The position numbers and the translations under genes were made by a program. Under the pieces are notes generated by a model. That model made no database searches, was not told the DNA's origin, and worked only from the letters and a program-made list of their open reading frames with translations. From Bacteroidaceae bacterium (GTDB lineage Bacteria > Bacteroidota > Bacteroidia > Bacteroidales > Bacteroidaceae): DNA of 64,000 bases. The stretch spans positions 1-64,000 of the forward strand of contig JAFUVM010000066.1 in assembly GCA_017483665.1 (NCBI GenBank). Direction: 5' to 3'. Of the stretch, positions 17,060-28,200 are shown piece after piece (the stretch's first letter is position 1; each line of letters begins with the position of its first letter).

Positions 17060-20014
17060 ATGGCAAAGATTCTACGACACACGCTGCTGCTCCTGCTGCT
17101 GATGGCTGCCGCCGCGGCACTGGCACAGACACCGGCTCCTGCACAGCAGAAGCAGCCGATGAGGCTCAACATACGCGGCACCGTCTTCGAGAACCAGTCG
17201 CTGCAACCCCTGGAGGGTGCCGGCGTGAAGCTCCTGAACGAGCGCGACTCGATGATAGCCGGAGCCACGACAAAGCAGAACGGACAGTTCCTGCTGCCCG
17301 GCATCCCCGCCGCCACCTATACGCTGCAAGTGTCGTTCATGGGCTTCAAGACGCAGAAGTTCAAGCTCACCCTGCCCCAGAAGTCCGGCAACTTCAAGGT
17401 GGCTGACGTCATGATGCGCGAGGATGCCACGGTGATGGCCGAAGCCGTGGTGGAAGGCAAACTGCCGGAGATGACGGTCATCGACGACACGGTGGCCTAC
17501 AACGCCGACGCCTTCAAGCTCCCCGAAGGGTCGATGGTAGAGGACCTCATCAAGAAACTGCCCGGCATCGTGCAGGACGAGAACGGCAACTACACCTTCA
17601 ACGGCAAGAACATCAGTCAGATACTCGTCGATGGAAAGGAGTTCTTCGGGGGCAACCGCAACCTCGTGCTCCAGAACCTGCCCGCCGAAATCGTCGATAA
17701 GGTGAAGGCCTACGACAAGAAGAGCGACATGGCCCGCATCACGGGCATCGACGACGGCAACGAACGCACGGTGCTCGACCTCGCCATCAAAAAGAACCGC
17801 AAGAAGGGATTCTTCGGCAATGCCAACGGCGCCTACGGCACACACGACCGCTACAGCGGCGGACTCAACCTCAACAGCTTCCGCGGAGAACAGAAATTCA
17901 GCTTCGTCGGCAGCGCGAACAACACGCGGGGCAACGGCCTCACCGACAACCAGAGACTCGGCACGACGATGAACTGGGAGAACAAGAAGCTGGAGCTGAA
18001 CGGCAGCCTCAGCGGCGACTTCAGCCAAAGCAGCAGCGCCTCGCAGTCGAACTCGCAGAACTTCGAGCTCAAGAACTCGGCCTTTTCCGCCAGCAGAAAC
18101 AGCAGCTCGAACCGCAACGGCGGCTTCGAATTCCAATACAAAGTGGAGTGGAAGCCCGACTCGACGTGGAACATCCTCTTCCGCCCCGAGTTCAACTACA
18201 GCAAGAACAGCAGCTCGGGCAGCAGCGAGTCGGCCACCTGGAACGACAACCCCTTCCAGTTCTCCTCCACCCCGCTGGCCGACTACCGCGACCTGGCACG
18301 GCGCATCGGCGTCAACCACCGCCTGGGCGACAACTGGAACCGTTCGAAGAGCATCAGCGCCTCAGCCTCCCTGCAGATAAACAAACGTTTGCGCAAGCCC
18401 GGACGCAACATCACATTCAACTTCGGAGGCGGCTACGGCGACTCGGACAACCAGGGCAACAGCTACTCGCAGACCGACTATTACCTCCTGCAGGCACTCT
18501 CCGGCGGCGACTCCGTCTATCACAAAGTGCAGTACAACCGCGGCTCGAACTACAGCTACAACTTCAGCGCCCGCGTGAGCTACAGCGAGCCCATCGCCTA
18601 CAAGGCCTTCCTGCAACTCGACTACAGCTACCGCTACTCCTTCCGCGACAACGACCGAGACGTACGCTCCATCTTCGACCCCTACAACGACGTACTCGGC
18701 GTGAACATCTGGAACTACGACGACTTCTACGAAGCCCCCTATGTCGTGCAGGACAAGCAACAGTGCAGCTACACGCAGAACATTGGGCAGAACCACAGCC
18801 TGCGGGCCCAGTTGCGCATGAACCGCACGAAGTACCGCCTCACCATCGGCGCGAACATGCAGCCGCAAGTCAGCAAGGTCGATTACCACAAAGGCCGCAT
18901 CGACACCCTGCTGCGCCGCACGGTCATCAACGCCTCGCCCGTCGTCAACTTCCAGTACAAGTTCAGCAGGCAGGAACAGCTCGAGTTCCGCTACAACGCC
19001 GACACCGGATGGCCCAACATCACCGACATGATTCCCGACACCCTCAGCGACGCCAACCCGCTCAACATTCGCATCGGCAACGCAGGACTCAAGCCGAGCT
19101 TCACTCAGCACATCCAGTTTGAGTATCGCCGGACGGTCATCGACTACCAACGCACCTCGGCGCTGAACATGCAGTTCCACACAACCCGCAACGCCACAAC
19201 GAACCGCACGGAATACAACGAGGTGACGGGCGGCCGCGTCTCCATGCCCGTCAACGTGAACGGCAACTGGAGTGCCTCGGCATCCTTCAGCTTCAACACT
19301 GCCCTGGACAGCAAGAAGCACTGGCGCATCAGCACGGATACAAGGCTGAACGGCTCGAAGTCGGTGGGATTCCTCTATCGAAGCAAGGACAAAGCCACAG
19401 TGGAAAATCACGTACACAGCGGCAACTTCAACGAAAGACTGCGCTTCACCTTCCGCCAGGACTGGGAGAGCGGCTGGCAAGTGGAAGCGAATATGGTCGG
19501 CTCCTTCAGCTACAACCTCAACCGAAGCAACAATGCCACGGCCTCGAACCTCGACCATCACAGCTTCAACTACGGCGGCAGCTTCCAGATTACCACGCCC
19601 TGGGGCATGAGCATCGGCAGCGACATCGAGCAACAGAGCCGCCGCGGATACTCCGACGAAGCCATGAACACGAACCACCTGATATGGAACGGCAGCATCA
19701 GCCAACGCTTCCTTCCCCGCAAACAGCTCACCATCAGCCTCCGCGCCGTCGACATCTTGGGCGAGCGCGACGACGTGTACCGCGCCGTCAGCGCCGTCAG
19801 CCGCACCGACACACAGAGCGAGATGGTCCGCAGCTACGTCCTGCTCTCCGCCTACTGGCGCTTCGGTCGCTTCGGCGGCCGCGGCATGGGCGGTGGCCGC
19901 CGCGGTGGAGAGGCAAGGGGCAGCGACAGAGAAGACAATCGTGGCGGAGGTAGTCGTGGCGGCGGCAGTCGTGGCAGCGAAGGCGGCCCCCGCGGCGGCG
20001 GAAGAGGGTTCTAA
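17060..20014 (+). CDS. TonB-dependent-receptor-like outer-membrane barrel with RGG tail
   Basis: This 984-residue protein has a signal peptide (to about residue 23), then a carboxypeptidase-regulatory-like domain (about 35-115; IRGTVFENQSLQPLEGAGV). A plug-like region follows (about 140-255; LPGIVQDENGNYTFNGK and VDGKEFFGG), then a long barrel. It fits the outer-membrane beta-barrel family common in Bacteroidetes that lacks a SusD partner. Residues 937-984 form a Gly/Arg-rich tail of GGR, RGG and GGGSRGG repeats after the last barrel strand, which is unusual. The cargo is unknown. A 22-bp repeat array sits directly upstream. No TAnnTTTG box was found. Confidence 0.85.
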   Translation: MAKILRHTLLLLLLMAAAAALAQTPAPAQQKQPMRLNIRGTVFENQSLQPLEGAGVKLLNERDSMIAGATTKQNGQFLLPGIPAATYTLQVSFMGFKTQKFKLTLPQKSGNFKVADVMMREDATVMAEAVVEGKLPEMTVIDDTVAYNADAFKLPEGSMVEDLIKKLPGIVQDENGNYTFNGKNISQILVDGKEFFGGNRNLVLQNLPAEIVDKVKAYDKKSDMARITGIDDGNERTVLDLAIKKNRKKGFFGNANGAYGTHDRYSGGLNLNSFRGEQKFSFVGSANNTRGNGLTDNQRLGTTMNWENKKLELNGSLSGDFSQSSSASQSNSQNFELKNSAFSASRNSSSNRNGGFEFQYKVEWKPDSTWNILFRPEFNYSKNSSSGSSESATWNDNPFQFSSTPLADYRDLARRIGVNHRLGDNWNRSKSISASASLQINKRLRKPGRNITFNFGGGYGDSDNQGNSYSQTDYYLLQALSGGDSVYHKVQYNRGSNYSYNFSARVSYSEPIAYKAFLQLDYSYRYSFRDNDRDVRSIFDPYNDVLGVNIWNYDDFYEAPYVVQDKQQCSYTQNIGQNHSLRAQLRMNRTKYRLTIGANMQPQVSKVDYHKGRIDTLLRRTVINASPVVNFQYKFSRQEQLEFRYNADTGWPNITDMIPDTLSDANPLNIRIGNAGLKPSFTQHIQFEYRRTVIDYQRTSALNMQFHTTRNATTNRTEYNEVTGGRVSMPVNVNGNWSASASFSFNTALDSKKHWRISTDTRLNGSKSVGFLYRSKDKATVENHVHSGNFNERLRFTFRQDWESGWQVEANMVGSFSYNLNRSNNATASNLDHHSFNYGGSFQITTPWGMSIGSDIEQQSRRGYSDEAMNTNHLIWNGSISQRFLPRKQLTISLRAVDILGERDDVYRAVSAVSRTDTQSEMVRSYVLLSAYWRFGRFGGRGMGGGRRGGEARGSDREDNRGGGSRGGGSRGSEGGPRGGGRGF

Positions 20015-20233
20015 AGAAGTCCTTCCCTTGTGCAATAAGGCAGAGAGAGAAAGCCGAATCTTGCCGCAGCCATTGAGCAAGAAACTTGTCACAGACTTCA
20101 TCTCGCCCGACACCCTCTTCTGAGGGTCAGAATGCAAACAGGAATATGTGGGGACATTTATGTTCATTTTCATGTTTTTTTGATTAACCTTAAAAAAAAA
20201 AAACATAGGCAGACATTGTTCGTATTTATTTTG

Positions 20234-20241
20234 TATCTTTG
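20234..20241 (+). promoter_or_regulatory. -7 box (TATCTTTG) for the AraC-type regulator
   Basis: This TAnnTTTG match is 15 bp before the chosen ATG at 20257. A 12-bp poly-A run and AT-rich DNA lie just upstream. Confidence 0.55.
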
Positions 20242-20256
20242 CAGAAAATTCATGCC

Positions 20257-21132
20257 ATGTCCCAGCTTATCATTGAAATACCACCCATCAGCGACAAGGA
20301 CTGCTACTACATCCAGGAGCGCTACAAGCCATGCTTCAACTACCCACTGCACAAGCATGATGCCTACGAGCTGAACTTCGTGGAGCATTGTGCCGGAGCA
20401 CGGCGCATCGTGGGCGACAGCATTGAGGTGCTGGGCGACTACGACCTCACCCTCGTGGGCTGCAACCTGGAGCACGTGTGGGAACAACATGAGTGCCTGT
20501 CGGAAACCCTGCACGAGATAACCATACAGATGCCAGCCAACCTCTTTTCCGAGGCATGGCTGAACCGCCGGGTGATGCAGCCACTCAAGGATATGCTCGA
20601 TGCCTCGAAGGTCGGCATAGCTTTTGGCATGAAGGCCATCATGCATGTCTATGACCGCCTCTGCGAACTTGCTCAAGCCGAGCCCTCGCTACATGCTGCC
20701 CAGACCATGCTCAATGTCCTGCTCGACCTTGCCGACTCCGGTGACTACCACATGCTTTCCTCTTCGCGCTACTCACATGCCGAGCTGCCCGTCACAAGCC
20801 GACGCATCCAGAAGCTCAAAGATTATATCGACTCGCACTACCACGAGGAGATTCGCTTGGAGACGCTCTCGGAACTCGTCAACATGACTCCCAATGCTCT
20901 GAGCCGCTTCTTCAAGCAGCGCACCAACCGCAGCCTCTCCGGCTACATCAACGAAGTGCGCATCGGGCAAGCCACCTTGCTCCTCACATCCAGTGCCATG
21001 ACCGTGGTGGAAATCAGTTACAAATGCGGCTTCAATACCATCAGCAACTTCAACCGCATCTTCAAGTCAGTAAAAGGCGTGACTCCCACTGAATTTCGTG
21101 ACAGCTACAGGAAAAACGCCTATCTCATATAG
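20257..21132 (+). CDS. AraC-family transcriptional regulator
   Basis: This 291-residue protein has an N-terminal cupin-like sensing domain (HKHDAYELNFVEH, with GDYDLTLVG). A C-terminal AraC DNA-binding domain contains two helix-turn-helices: LETLSELVNMTPNALSRFFK and the second around VVEISYKCGFNTISNFNRIFK. The ATG at 20257 was chosen because the -7 box ends at 20241. It precedes the beta-glucan locus on the same strand by 172 bp, so it is the obvious candidate activator of GH94 through GH3, likely sensing a glucan-derived sugar. That role is inferred from position. Confidence 0.9.
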   Translation: MSQLIIEIPPISDKDCYYIQERYKPCFNYPLHKHDAYELNFVEHCAGARRIVGDSIEVLGDYDLTLVGCNLEHVWEQHECLSETLHEITIQMPANLFSEAWLNRRVMQPLKDMLDASKVGIAFGMKAIMHVYDRLCELAQAEPSLHAAQTMLNVLLDLADSGDYHMLSSSRYSHAELPVTSRRIQKLKDYIDSHYHEEIRLETLSELVNMTPNALSRFFKQRTNRSLSGYINEVRIGQATLLLTSSAMTVVEISYKCGFNTISNFNRIFKSVKGVTPTEFRDSYRKNAYLI

Positions 21133-21248
21133 CTGCCGGTTTCCTCTTTTCTACCCTTTTCTTCTACTAATATTGCCACAAATCTCAACTTGCCAGTTTT
21201 GTGGTAGCATTGGGTAGAATTGTGTAAGGGATATGATTGTAATATCTA

Positions 21249-21287
21249 TACCTTTGTCCCCGAAAACGTTTAAAAACCGTAACTTTG
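21249..21287 (+). promoter_or_regulatory. Tandem -7 boxes upstream of GH94
   Basis: TACCTTTG at 21249-21256 and TAACTTTG at 21280-21287 both match TAnnTTTG. Only the second is close to the ATG (21305). The AATATTGCCACAAA/TTTTGTGGTAG inverted repeat (about 21168-21209) upstream could be an operator. Confidence 0.5.
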
Positions 21288-21304
21288 AGTTAAAAGGAAT
21301 AAAA

Positions 21305-23800
21305 ATGGAAGTAAAAGAGGGAACAAAAATGGGAGAAAAAGAGGAAGTCAAAAAGCAATACGGATATTTCGACGATGCCCATAGGGAGTTCGTCATCACC
21401 GAGCCGGCTACGCCCTTCCCCTGGATAAACTATCTGGGCAACGAGGATTTCTTTTCCCTCATCAGCAATACCGCAGGTGGCTATTCTTTCTACAAGGATG
21501 CCAAGTTCCGTCGCATCACCCGCTACCGCTACAACGGTGTACCTATGGACAACGGTGGCCGCTACTTTTATATAAGGGAGCAAGGAGTAAAGAGCAAAGA
21601 GCAAATCTGGTCTCCCGGATGGAAGCCCTGCAAGACACAGCTCGACAAGTACGAGTGTCGTCACGGCATGGGCTACACCCGCATCATGGGTGCCAAGAAC
21701 GGACTGGAGGCTGAAACGCTCTTCTTCGTGCCCCTGCATACGTGGGCAGAAGTACAGAAAGTGACGCTCCGCAACACATCGGCAGAAGTGAAGCACATAC
21801 AGCTCTACTCCTTCGTGGAGTGGTGCCTGTGGAACGCCCAGACTGACATGGAGAACTTCCAGCGCAACCTCAGCACCGGCGAAGTCGAAGTCGAAGATGG
21901 CGGACGCATCATCTATCACAAGACAGAGTATCGCGAGCGCCGCAACCACTATGCCTTCTATGCAGTCAATGCACCTGTCAACGGGTTCGACAGCGACCGC
22001 GAGAGCTTCATCGGCATGTATAATGGCTTCGACGCTCCCCAGGCGGTCCTCGACGGAACAAGCCGCAACAGTGTGGCTCACGGTTGGAGCCCCATCTCCT
22101 CCCATCGCCTCGACATCGAATTGCAGCCAGGCGAGAGCCGTAGCCTTGTCTTTACCCTCGGCTATGTGGAGAATCCCGAGGAAGAGAAATGGGAGTCCCT
22201 CTCTATAATAAATAAGGAACGTGCGCACGCGCTTGTTAACCGCTTTGCCACCACCGAGGCTGTGGATGAGGCTTTCGACTGTCTGCAGAGGATGTGGGAC
22301 GGCTTGCTGGACAAATATACCATCCAGAGCAGCGACGAGCGCCTGAATCGCATGGTCAACATCTGGAACCAATACCAATGCATGATAACCTTCTGCTTCT
22401 CCCGTTCCGCCAGCTTCTTCGAGTCCGGCATAGGCAGGGGCATGGGCTTCCGCGACAGCAACCAGGACCTCCTCGGCTTTGTCCACCAGGTTCCGCAGCG
22501 TGCCCGCCAGCGCATCATCGACATCGCCTCCACGCAATTCCCCGACGGCGGTTGCTACCATCAGTACCAACCTCTTACCAAACACGGCAACAACGACATC
22601 GGTGGCGGCTTCAACGACGACCCCATGTGGCTCATCTATGGCACGGTTGCCTATATCAAGGAGACAGGTGACTTCTCCATCCTTGACGAGGCTGTCCCCT
22701 TCGATAATATGGAAGGCACGGAGGTCAGCCTCATGGAGCACCTCCGCGTCTCGTTCAATCATGTTGTGAACAATCTCGGCCCTCACGGACTGCCCTTCAT
22801 CGGTCGCGCCGACTGGAACGACTGCCTCAACCTCAACTGCTTCTCGATGGACCCCAATGAGAGTTTTCAAACCACCGAGAACAAGACAGAAGACACAAAG
22901 GCAGAGTCGCTCATGATAGCCGGCCTCTTCGTCTATTGCGGACAAATGTACGTCGACCTCTGCAAGCAACTCGTCAACTCGTCAACTCGTCAACTTCCAA
23001 CTCAATGGAATACCGAAGCCGCCCGCGCCCAGCATTGCATCGACGACATGAAGTCTGCTGTCAAAGCATACGGCTGGGATGGAGAATGGTATCTCAGAGC
23101 CTACGACTTCTTTGGTGAGAAGATCGGCTCGCACGAGAACGAAGAAGGCAAGATATTCATTGAGAGCCAAGGATGGTGCTCGATGGCAGAGATAGGCAAA
23201 GAAAAGCAAATGCCCGAGCGCGCCCTCGATTCCGTCAAACAGTTGCTCGACAGCGAGCACGGCATGGTGCTCAACTATCCGGCCTATACCCGTTACCACA
23301 TAGAGCTTGGCGAACAGTCCTCCTATCCGATGGGCTACAAGGAGAACGGCGGCATTTTCTGTCATAACAATCCCTGGATTATCATTGGCGAGACCCTTTG
23401 CGGTCGCGGCAACGATGCCTGGGAACACTACACGAAGATAGCACCCGCCTGGATCCGTGACCAGAAACTGCATCGCACCGAACCCTATGTCTATGCTCAG
23501 TGCATAGCTGGCAAGGAGTCCGTGCTTCCCGGCGAGGCTAAGAACTCATGGTTGACAGGAACTGCCGCCTGGAACTGGATAACCATCACGCAGCACATCC
23601 TCGGCATCCAGCCCACATGGGACGGTCTCATCATCAATCCCTGCATTCCCTCTTCACTGAAGGAATATACCGTTCTGCGCAAGTTCCGCGATGCAGAGTA
23701 CACCATCACCATTCTCAATCCCGATGGCAAGCAGCAGCCCGACACACCCACCTTCATCCCCTATCGGGCAGAAAAGCGACAAATCACGATAAAACTCTAA
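21305..23800 (+). CDS. GH94 cellobiose/cellodextrin phosphorylase
   Basis: This 831-residue cytoplasmic enzyme has no signal peptide. It reversibly cleaves a beta-1,4 glucosidic bond with phosphate, giving glucose 1-phosphate. The opening [14 protein letters not shown], then [18 protein letters not shown] and GRYFYIRE, are hallmarks of GH94. The DWNDCLN motif near residues 503-509 contains the general acid Asp. The start at 21305 leaves the TAACTTTG box upstream. Two short repeats are embedded in frame: residues about 91-101 (AGAGCAA words) and 555-564 (CAACTCGT words). It is the first gene of the beta-glucan locus and spares ATP by phosphorolysis of imported disaccharides. Exact chain-length preference cannot be read here. 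Confidence 0.92.
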   Translation: MEVKEGTKMGEKEEVKKQYGYFDDAHREFVITEPATPFPWINYLGNEDFFSLISNTAGGYSFYKDAKFRRITRYRYNGVPMDNGGRYFYIREQGVKSKEQIWSPGWKPCKTQLDKYECRHGMGYTRIMGAKNGLEAETLFFVPLHTWAEVQKVTLRNTSAEVKHIQLYSFVEWCLWNAQTDMENFQRNLSTGEVEVEDGGRIIYHKTEYRERRNHYAFYAVNAPVNGFDSDRESFIGMYNGFDAPQAVLDGTSRNSVAHGWSPISSHRLDIELQPGESRSLVFTLGYVENPEEEKWESLSIINKERAHALVNRFATTEAVDEAFDCLQRMWDGLLDKYTIQSSDERLNRMVNIWNQYQCMITFCFSRSASFFESGIGRGMGFRDSNQDLLGFVHQVPQRARQRIIDIASTQFPDGGCYHQYQPLTKHGNNDIGGGFNDDPMWLIYGTVAYIKETGDFSILDEAVPFDNMEGTEVSLMEHLRVSFNHVVNNLGPHGLPFIGRADWNDCLNLNCFSMDPNESFQTTENKTEDTKAESLMIAGLFVYCGQMYVDLCKQLVNSSTRQLPTQWNTEAARAQHCIDDMKSAVKAYGWDGEWYLRAYDFFGEKIGSHENEEGKIFIESQGWCSMAEIGKEKQMPERALDSVKQLLDSEHGMVLNYPAYTRYHIELGEQSSYPMGYKENGGIFCHNNPWIIIGETLCGRGNDAWEHYTKIAPAWIRDQKLHRTEPYVYAQCIAGKESVLPGEAKNSWLTGTAAWNWITITQHILGIQPTWDGLIINPCIPSSLKEYTVLRKFRDAEYTITILNPDGKQQPDTPTFIPYRAEKRQITIKL
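22967..22996. repeat. In-frame CAACTCGT 8-bp repeats inside GH94
   Basis: Three perfect CAACTCGT copies and a partial fourth encode [10 protein letters not shown]. The same word occurs between korA and the tRNA (39081-39120). Confidence 0.7.
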
Positions 23801-23842
23801 AACCATAACGTCATAACGATATAACGTCATAACGAAGTAACT
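23798..23842. repeat. CATAACG-type tandem repeats in the GH94-GH5 gap
   Basis: Five imperfect CATAACGT/ATATAACG words fill almost the whole 56-bp intercistronic gap. Confidence 0.65.
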
Positions 23843-23856
23843 CTAACAGAAAAAAT

Positions 23857-25130
23857 ATGAAAACCTTACTGACAACACTCTTTATTGCTCTCTTTGCCTT
23901 TCCCGTCATGGCATGTAGCGCCAATGAAGAAGAGACGCATCCAAAGACAGTTCCTGAGGAAGCAAAGAATCCCAAGGAGGAAGCTATCGACTATGCCCTA
24001 TCAATGGGGTTGGGTTGGAATCTCGGCAACAACCTCGATGCCCACGTCAATGGCATCAGCGACGAGACCAGTTGGGGCAACCCTGCTGCCACTCAGAAGA
24101 CCTTCGATGCCGTCAAGAAGGCGGGCTTCAGCACAGTCCGCATCCCTGTAACCTGGATGGGGCACATCGGCAAAGCTCCCGGCTACCGCATCGACAAATC
24201 CTGGCTCGACCGCGTAGCGAAGTGGCAGGCTATGCCAAGAAGGCAGGTCTCAAGTGCATCATCAACATCCACCACGACGGCTTCGGCGCAGAGACCGACG
24301 AATCGAAGAAAGGCATCTACTGGCTCGACCTGCCTGGTGCTGCAAAAGATGAAGAGAAGAACCAGCAAATCAAGCAGAAGCTCGCTATGGTTTGGAACCA
24401 GATTGCCCAGCGTTTCGCTGGCGAAGGCGACTGGCTCATCTTCGAAACACTCAACGAGATACAGGACGGCAAATGGGGCAATGGCGCCAACCTGACCGAC
24501 GGCGGTCACCAGTATCGCGTGCTCAACGAGTGGAACCAGCTCTGTGTTGACATCATCCGTGCCACTGGCGGCGAGAATGCCACACGCTACATCGGTGTCC
24601 CCGGTTATGTGTGCCAGCCCGGCCTTACTGTCCAGTACCTGCGCATCCCCGACGATACTGTCGAGAACCGCATCATGGTGGCTGTCCACATGTACGACCC
24701 CTGGGACTTTGCAGGCTCTGCCAAGTACAGTGAATGGGGGCACACGGCGAAGGATGCTGTTCCAGGCAATGGCGGCGAGGAAGAGTACAATGCCACACTC
24801 AATTCTTTATATAACAAGTTCGTACGCAAGGGCATTCCTGTCTATCTCGGCGAGTATGGCTGCGTGCACCGAAACAACAGCCGTGCCGAGGCCTTCCGCA
24901 AATACTATCTCGAATACACCTGCAAGGCATTGCGTGAACACAAGATGCCCGTCATCCTTTGGGACAACGGCAAGAAGACCAGCGGTGAGAAAGCTTTCGG
25001 CCTAATGGAACATGATGACGGAAAATTCATCCAGAACGGAGAGGAAATTATCCAGATTATGGTCAATGCATGGCACAATGATGACCCAGAATACACTCTG
25101 CAGAGCATCTATGACAAAGCGCCGAGGTGA
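23857..25130 (+). pseudogene. GH5 endoglucanase, split by a one-base frameshift
   Basis: The start is MKTLLTTLFIALFAFPVMAC, a lipoprotein signal with C20. The protein then reads GWNLGNNLDAH and VRIPVTWMGH in the first frame. Near 24219 one base is missing and the next frame continues with VAGYAKKAGLKCIINIHHDG. FETLNEIQDG (acid/base Glu) and YLGEYGCVHR (nucleophile Glu) follow, and the protein ends at 25130. Joined, it is about 424 residues, a full GH5 cellulase cutting internal beta-1,4-glucan bonds at the cell surface. It lies between GH94 and SusC in the same operon. All catalytic residues are conserved, so recent loss or a base-call error is more likely than old decay. Confidence 0.85.
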
Positions 25131-25163
25131 TTTACAATTTGACAATTTACAATTGACAATTGA
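25129..25163. repeat. ACAATTTG-type 8-bp repeats after GH5
   Basis: Four imperfect copies (ACAATTTG, ACAATTT, ACAATTG twice) lie in the GH5-SusC gap and start at the GH5 stop codon. Confidence 0.65.
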
Positions 25164-25203
25164 ATATAAAGTAAAACCATATAATAACAAATCAACCAAA
25201 CAC

Positions 25204-28200
25204 ATGATGACTAAAACTTATCGCATTGCCTGCCTCGGCGCCATGATGCTGTCCGTATGGGCTGCTATGCCTGCGCTGGCGGCAGCAACAGAGCCTGCCT
25301 CTCCAACCAAGATGGAGCAGCAGGATGACAAGATTAAGGGTAATGTCTCTGACGCTGACGGCGGCCTTATAGGTGCATCCGTCAAAATCAAGGACACGAA
25401 TGTAGGAACCTTGACCGACATGGACGGCAACTTCTCCATTGCCGCAAAGAAGGGCGACGTGCTTGTCATCTCCTACATGGGCTACACGACACAGGAAGTC
25501 ACCGTCACCGGCGCGCTTATCAATGTTCTGATGACCGATGACGAGGTGGCACTCTCCGAGGTGGTCGTTACCGCTCTCGGCATCAAGCGCGAAAAGAAGG
25601 CGTTGGGCTACAACGTCACCGAGATTGATGGTGTTGACCTCCAGAAGGCCAAAGAGACCAATGTCGTGAATTCTCTGGCAGGTAAGGTTGCCGGCCTCGT
25701 TGTGCAGAACACTGCAGGCGGTCCTTCCGGATCCACCCACGTCCAGCTTCGCGGTACGACAGAGATGACAGGTAACAACCAGCCCCTCTACGTTGTTGAC
25801 GGTGTGCCTTTGGACAACACCAACTTCGCCAGCGCAACAGCCGGAGGCGGCTACGACCTGGGCGACGGTATCTCTGCCATCAACCCCGATGACATCGAGA
25901 CCATGTCCGTGCTGAAAGGCCCGGCTGCCTCTGCCCTCTATGGCTCACGTGCCAGCCACGGTGTCATTCTCATCACCACCAAGAAAGCACCGGAGGACAA
26001 GTTCTCTGTCGAGTACAACGGTTCGCTTACCTTCGACACTCAGGCTGCCAACTGGGACAACATACAGCAGGTTTACGGACAGGGCGACCACGGCAAGTAC
26101 ATCACTTCCGGACGTAATGCCACGAACATGAGCTGGGGTCCCAAGGCCGACAACTACAGCCACTACTTTGAATTCGACGGACAGTACCATCCCTATAGCA
26201 TCGTCCCCAACAATGCCAGCGGTTTCTTTCGCACAGGCTTGACGGCTCAGAACACGGCCATCGTCAATGCCAGTTCGGGCAAGACGGGTATGCGCTTCTC
26301 GTTCACCGACATGCGCAACAAGGACATCCTGCCCAACAGCAACATGAACCGCGATAACTTTAACCTGCGCGTCAACACCTCCCTGGGCAAGGTTGACCTG
26401 GACTTCACTGCCAACTACACTCGTGAGGGCGTCGATAACCGTCCTGCCTTGGCAAGTGCCACTACAAACGTGGGCAAGAACCTGATGACGCTCGCCACTA
26501 CCTTCGACCAGGCTTGGCTGAAGCACTACCAGAACGAGGACGGCACGTATGCTGACTGGAACGGCTTGCAGATATACAATGTCAATCCGTATTGGGACCT
26601 CTACAAGAGCTCCAACGAGTCGAGTAAGAATGTCTTCCGCTTCTCTGCTAAGGCCATCTACAACATCAACAAGCATGTGAAGGTGCAGGGTACCATCGGA
26701 ACAGACATCAACAACATGGACTTCATGGAGTACATCGCTTTCTCCTCACCTCAGGAGCAGAAGGGCAAAATGACGACTCAGAAGTACAACAATCGCACCC
26801 TGAATGCCGAAATCCTTGCCATGTATAACAATACGTGGGGCGACTTCGACCTCAACGCTACAGCCGGAGGCAGCATCTACAAGGTCGATAACAAGACTTC
26901 CATCGCCCTGGGCAAGGAGGAGATTTCCCGTGGACTGAAGACCATCGGCAACTACGGCCAACAGAGTGCGACAGAGAGCTTGTATGCCAAGCAAATCAAC
27001 TCGCTCTACGGCAGTGCAAGCCTGGGCTATAAGCACACGTATTACCTCGATGCAACAGTTCGTGGCGACAAGTCTTCCACTCTGCCTTCCGGCAACAACA
27101 TCTATGTCTATCCCTCTGTTTCGGGCAGCTGGGTGTTCACCGAACTGATAAATGGCAAAGCTAAGAAGTATCTGAACTTCGGCAAACTGCGTGCTTCATG
27201 GGCTGAAGTAGGTTCCGACACCGACCCCTTCCTGTTGCAGCAGTACTACACGAATGCCAAATTCACTTATCCGGGCTACAACATAGGTTTTATCAACGGC
27301 GACCTGGTTCCCAATCCCGAGTTGAAGCCGACCCGCACCCGCTCGTTTGAAATCGGCACGGAGCTGAAGCTCCTGAACAACCGCCTGAGCATCGACCTGA
27401 CTTATTACAACCAGACTTCCCGCGACCAGATTATCCGTCTGGCCAACTCTTCTGCTTCTTCATACAGAGAGTCGCTGGTCAATGCTGGTAAGATAAGGAA
27501 CGAAGGCGTCGAACTGGCAATTAACGGACGCGCCTTGCAGATAAAGGACTTTGCATGGGACCTTGGCTTCAACTTCTCGAAGAACTGGAACAAAGTGGTG
27601 GAACTGACAGAAGGCATGGACTACTTCGAGATAGAGACAGCCCCCTGGATGGGTGTGTCCGTTGGTGCTGAGGTCGGCAAGAACTTCGGTTCCATCAGAG
27701 GCCGTGACTTCCAGCGCAACGCACAGGGACAGATTCTCGTCAACGATGCAGGCATGCCCCTCTACGAGAAAGAGGCCAAGACCATCGGCAATGCGTCGTG
27801 GGACTGGACAGGCGGTTTCTATTCCACCTTCACTTATAAGAATTGGCGTCTGGCAATGGGTTTCGATGTCAAGGTGGGTGCCGACGTCTTCTCCATGACC
27901 ATGTCCGATGCCTGCTATACCGGTAAGGACAAGCGGACTCTGGAAGGCCGCGAAGAGTGGTACGCTTCCGAGGAAGCACGTGTGCAGGCAGGCATGACGC
28001 TCGACGACTGGCGTGCAGCAGGCAATTGCAAGGGCTACGTAGTGGATGGCATCGTTGCCAGCACTGGCGAGAAGAACACCTACGCTGTTGACCCCCAGAC
28101 CTATTGGGACAATGTGCGTACCAACGCTGCTTCGATGTTTGTCTATGACAACTCGTACGTGAAGTGCCGCGAGATTACCCTCACTTATGCTTTCCCAAGT

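Noticed and set aside
18362..20206. Minus-strand frame opposite the TonB-receptor-like gene
   Set aside because: It is an antisense shadow, Ala/Val-rich with no domain, while the plus strand encodes a recognisable barrel protein.
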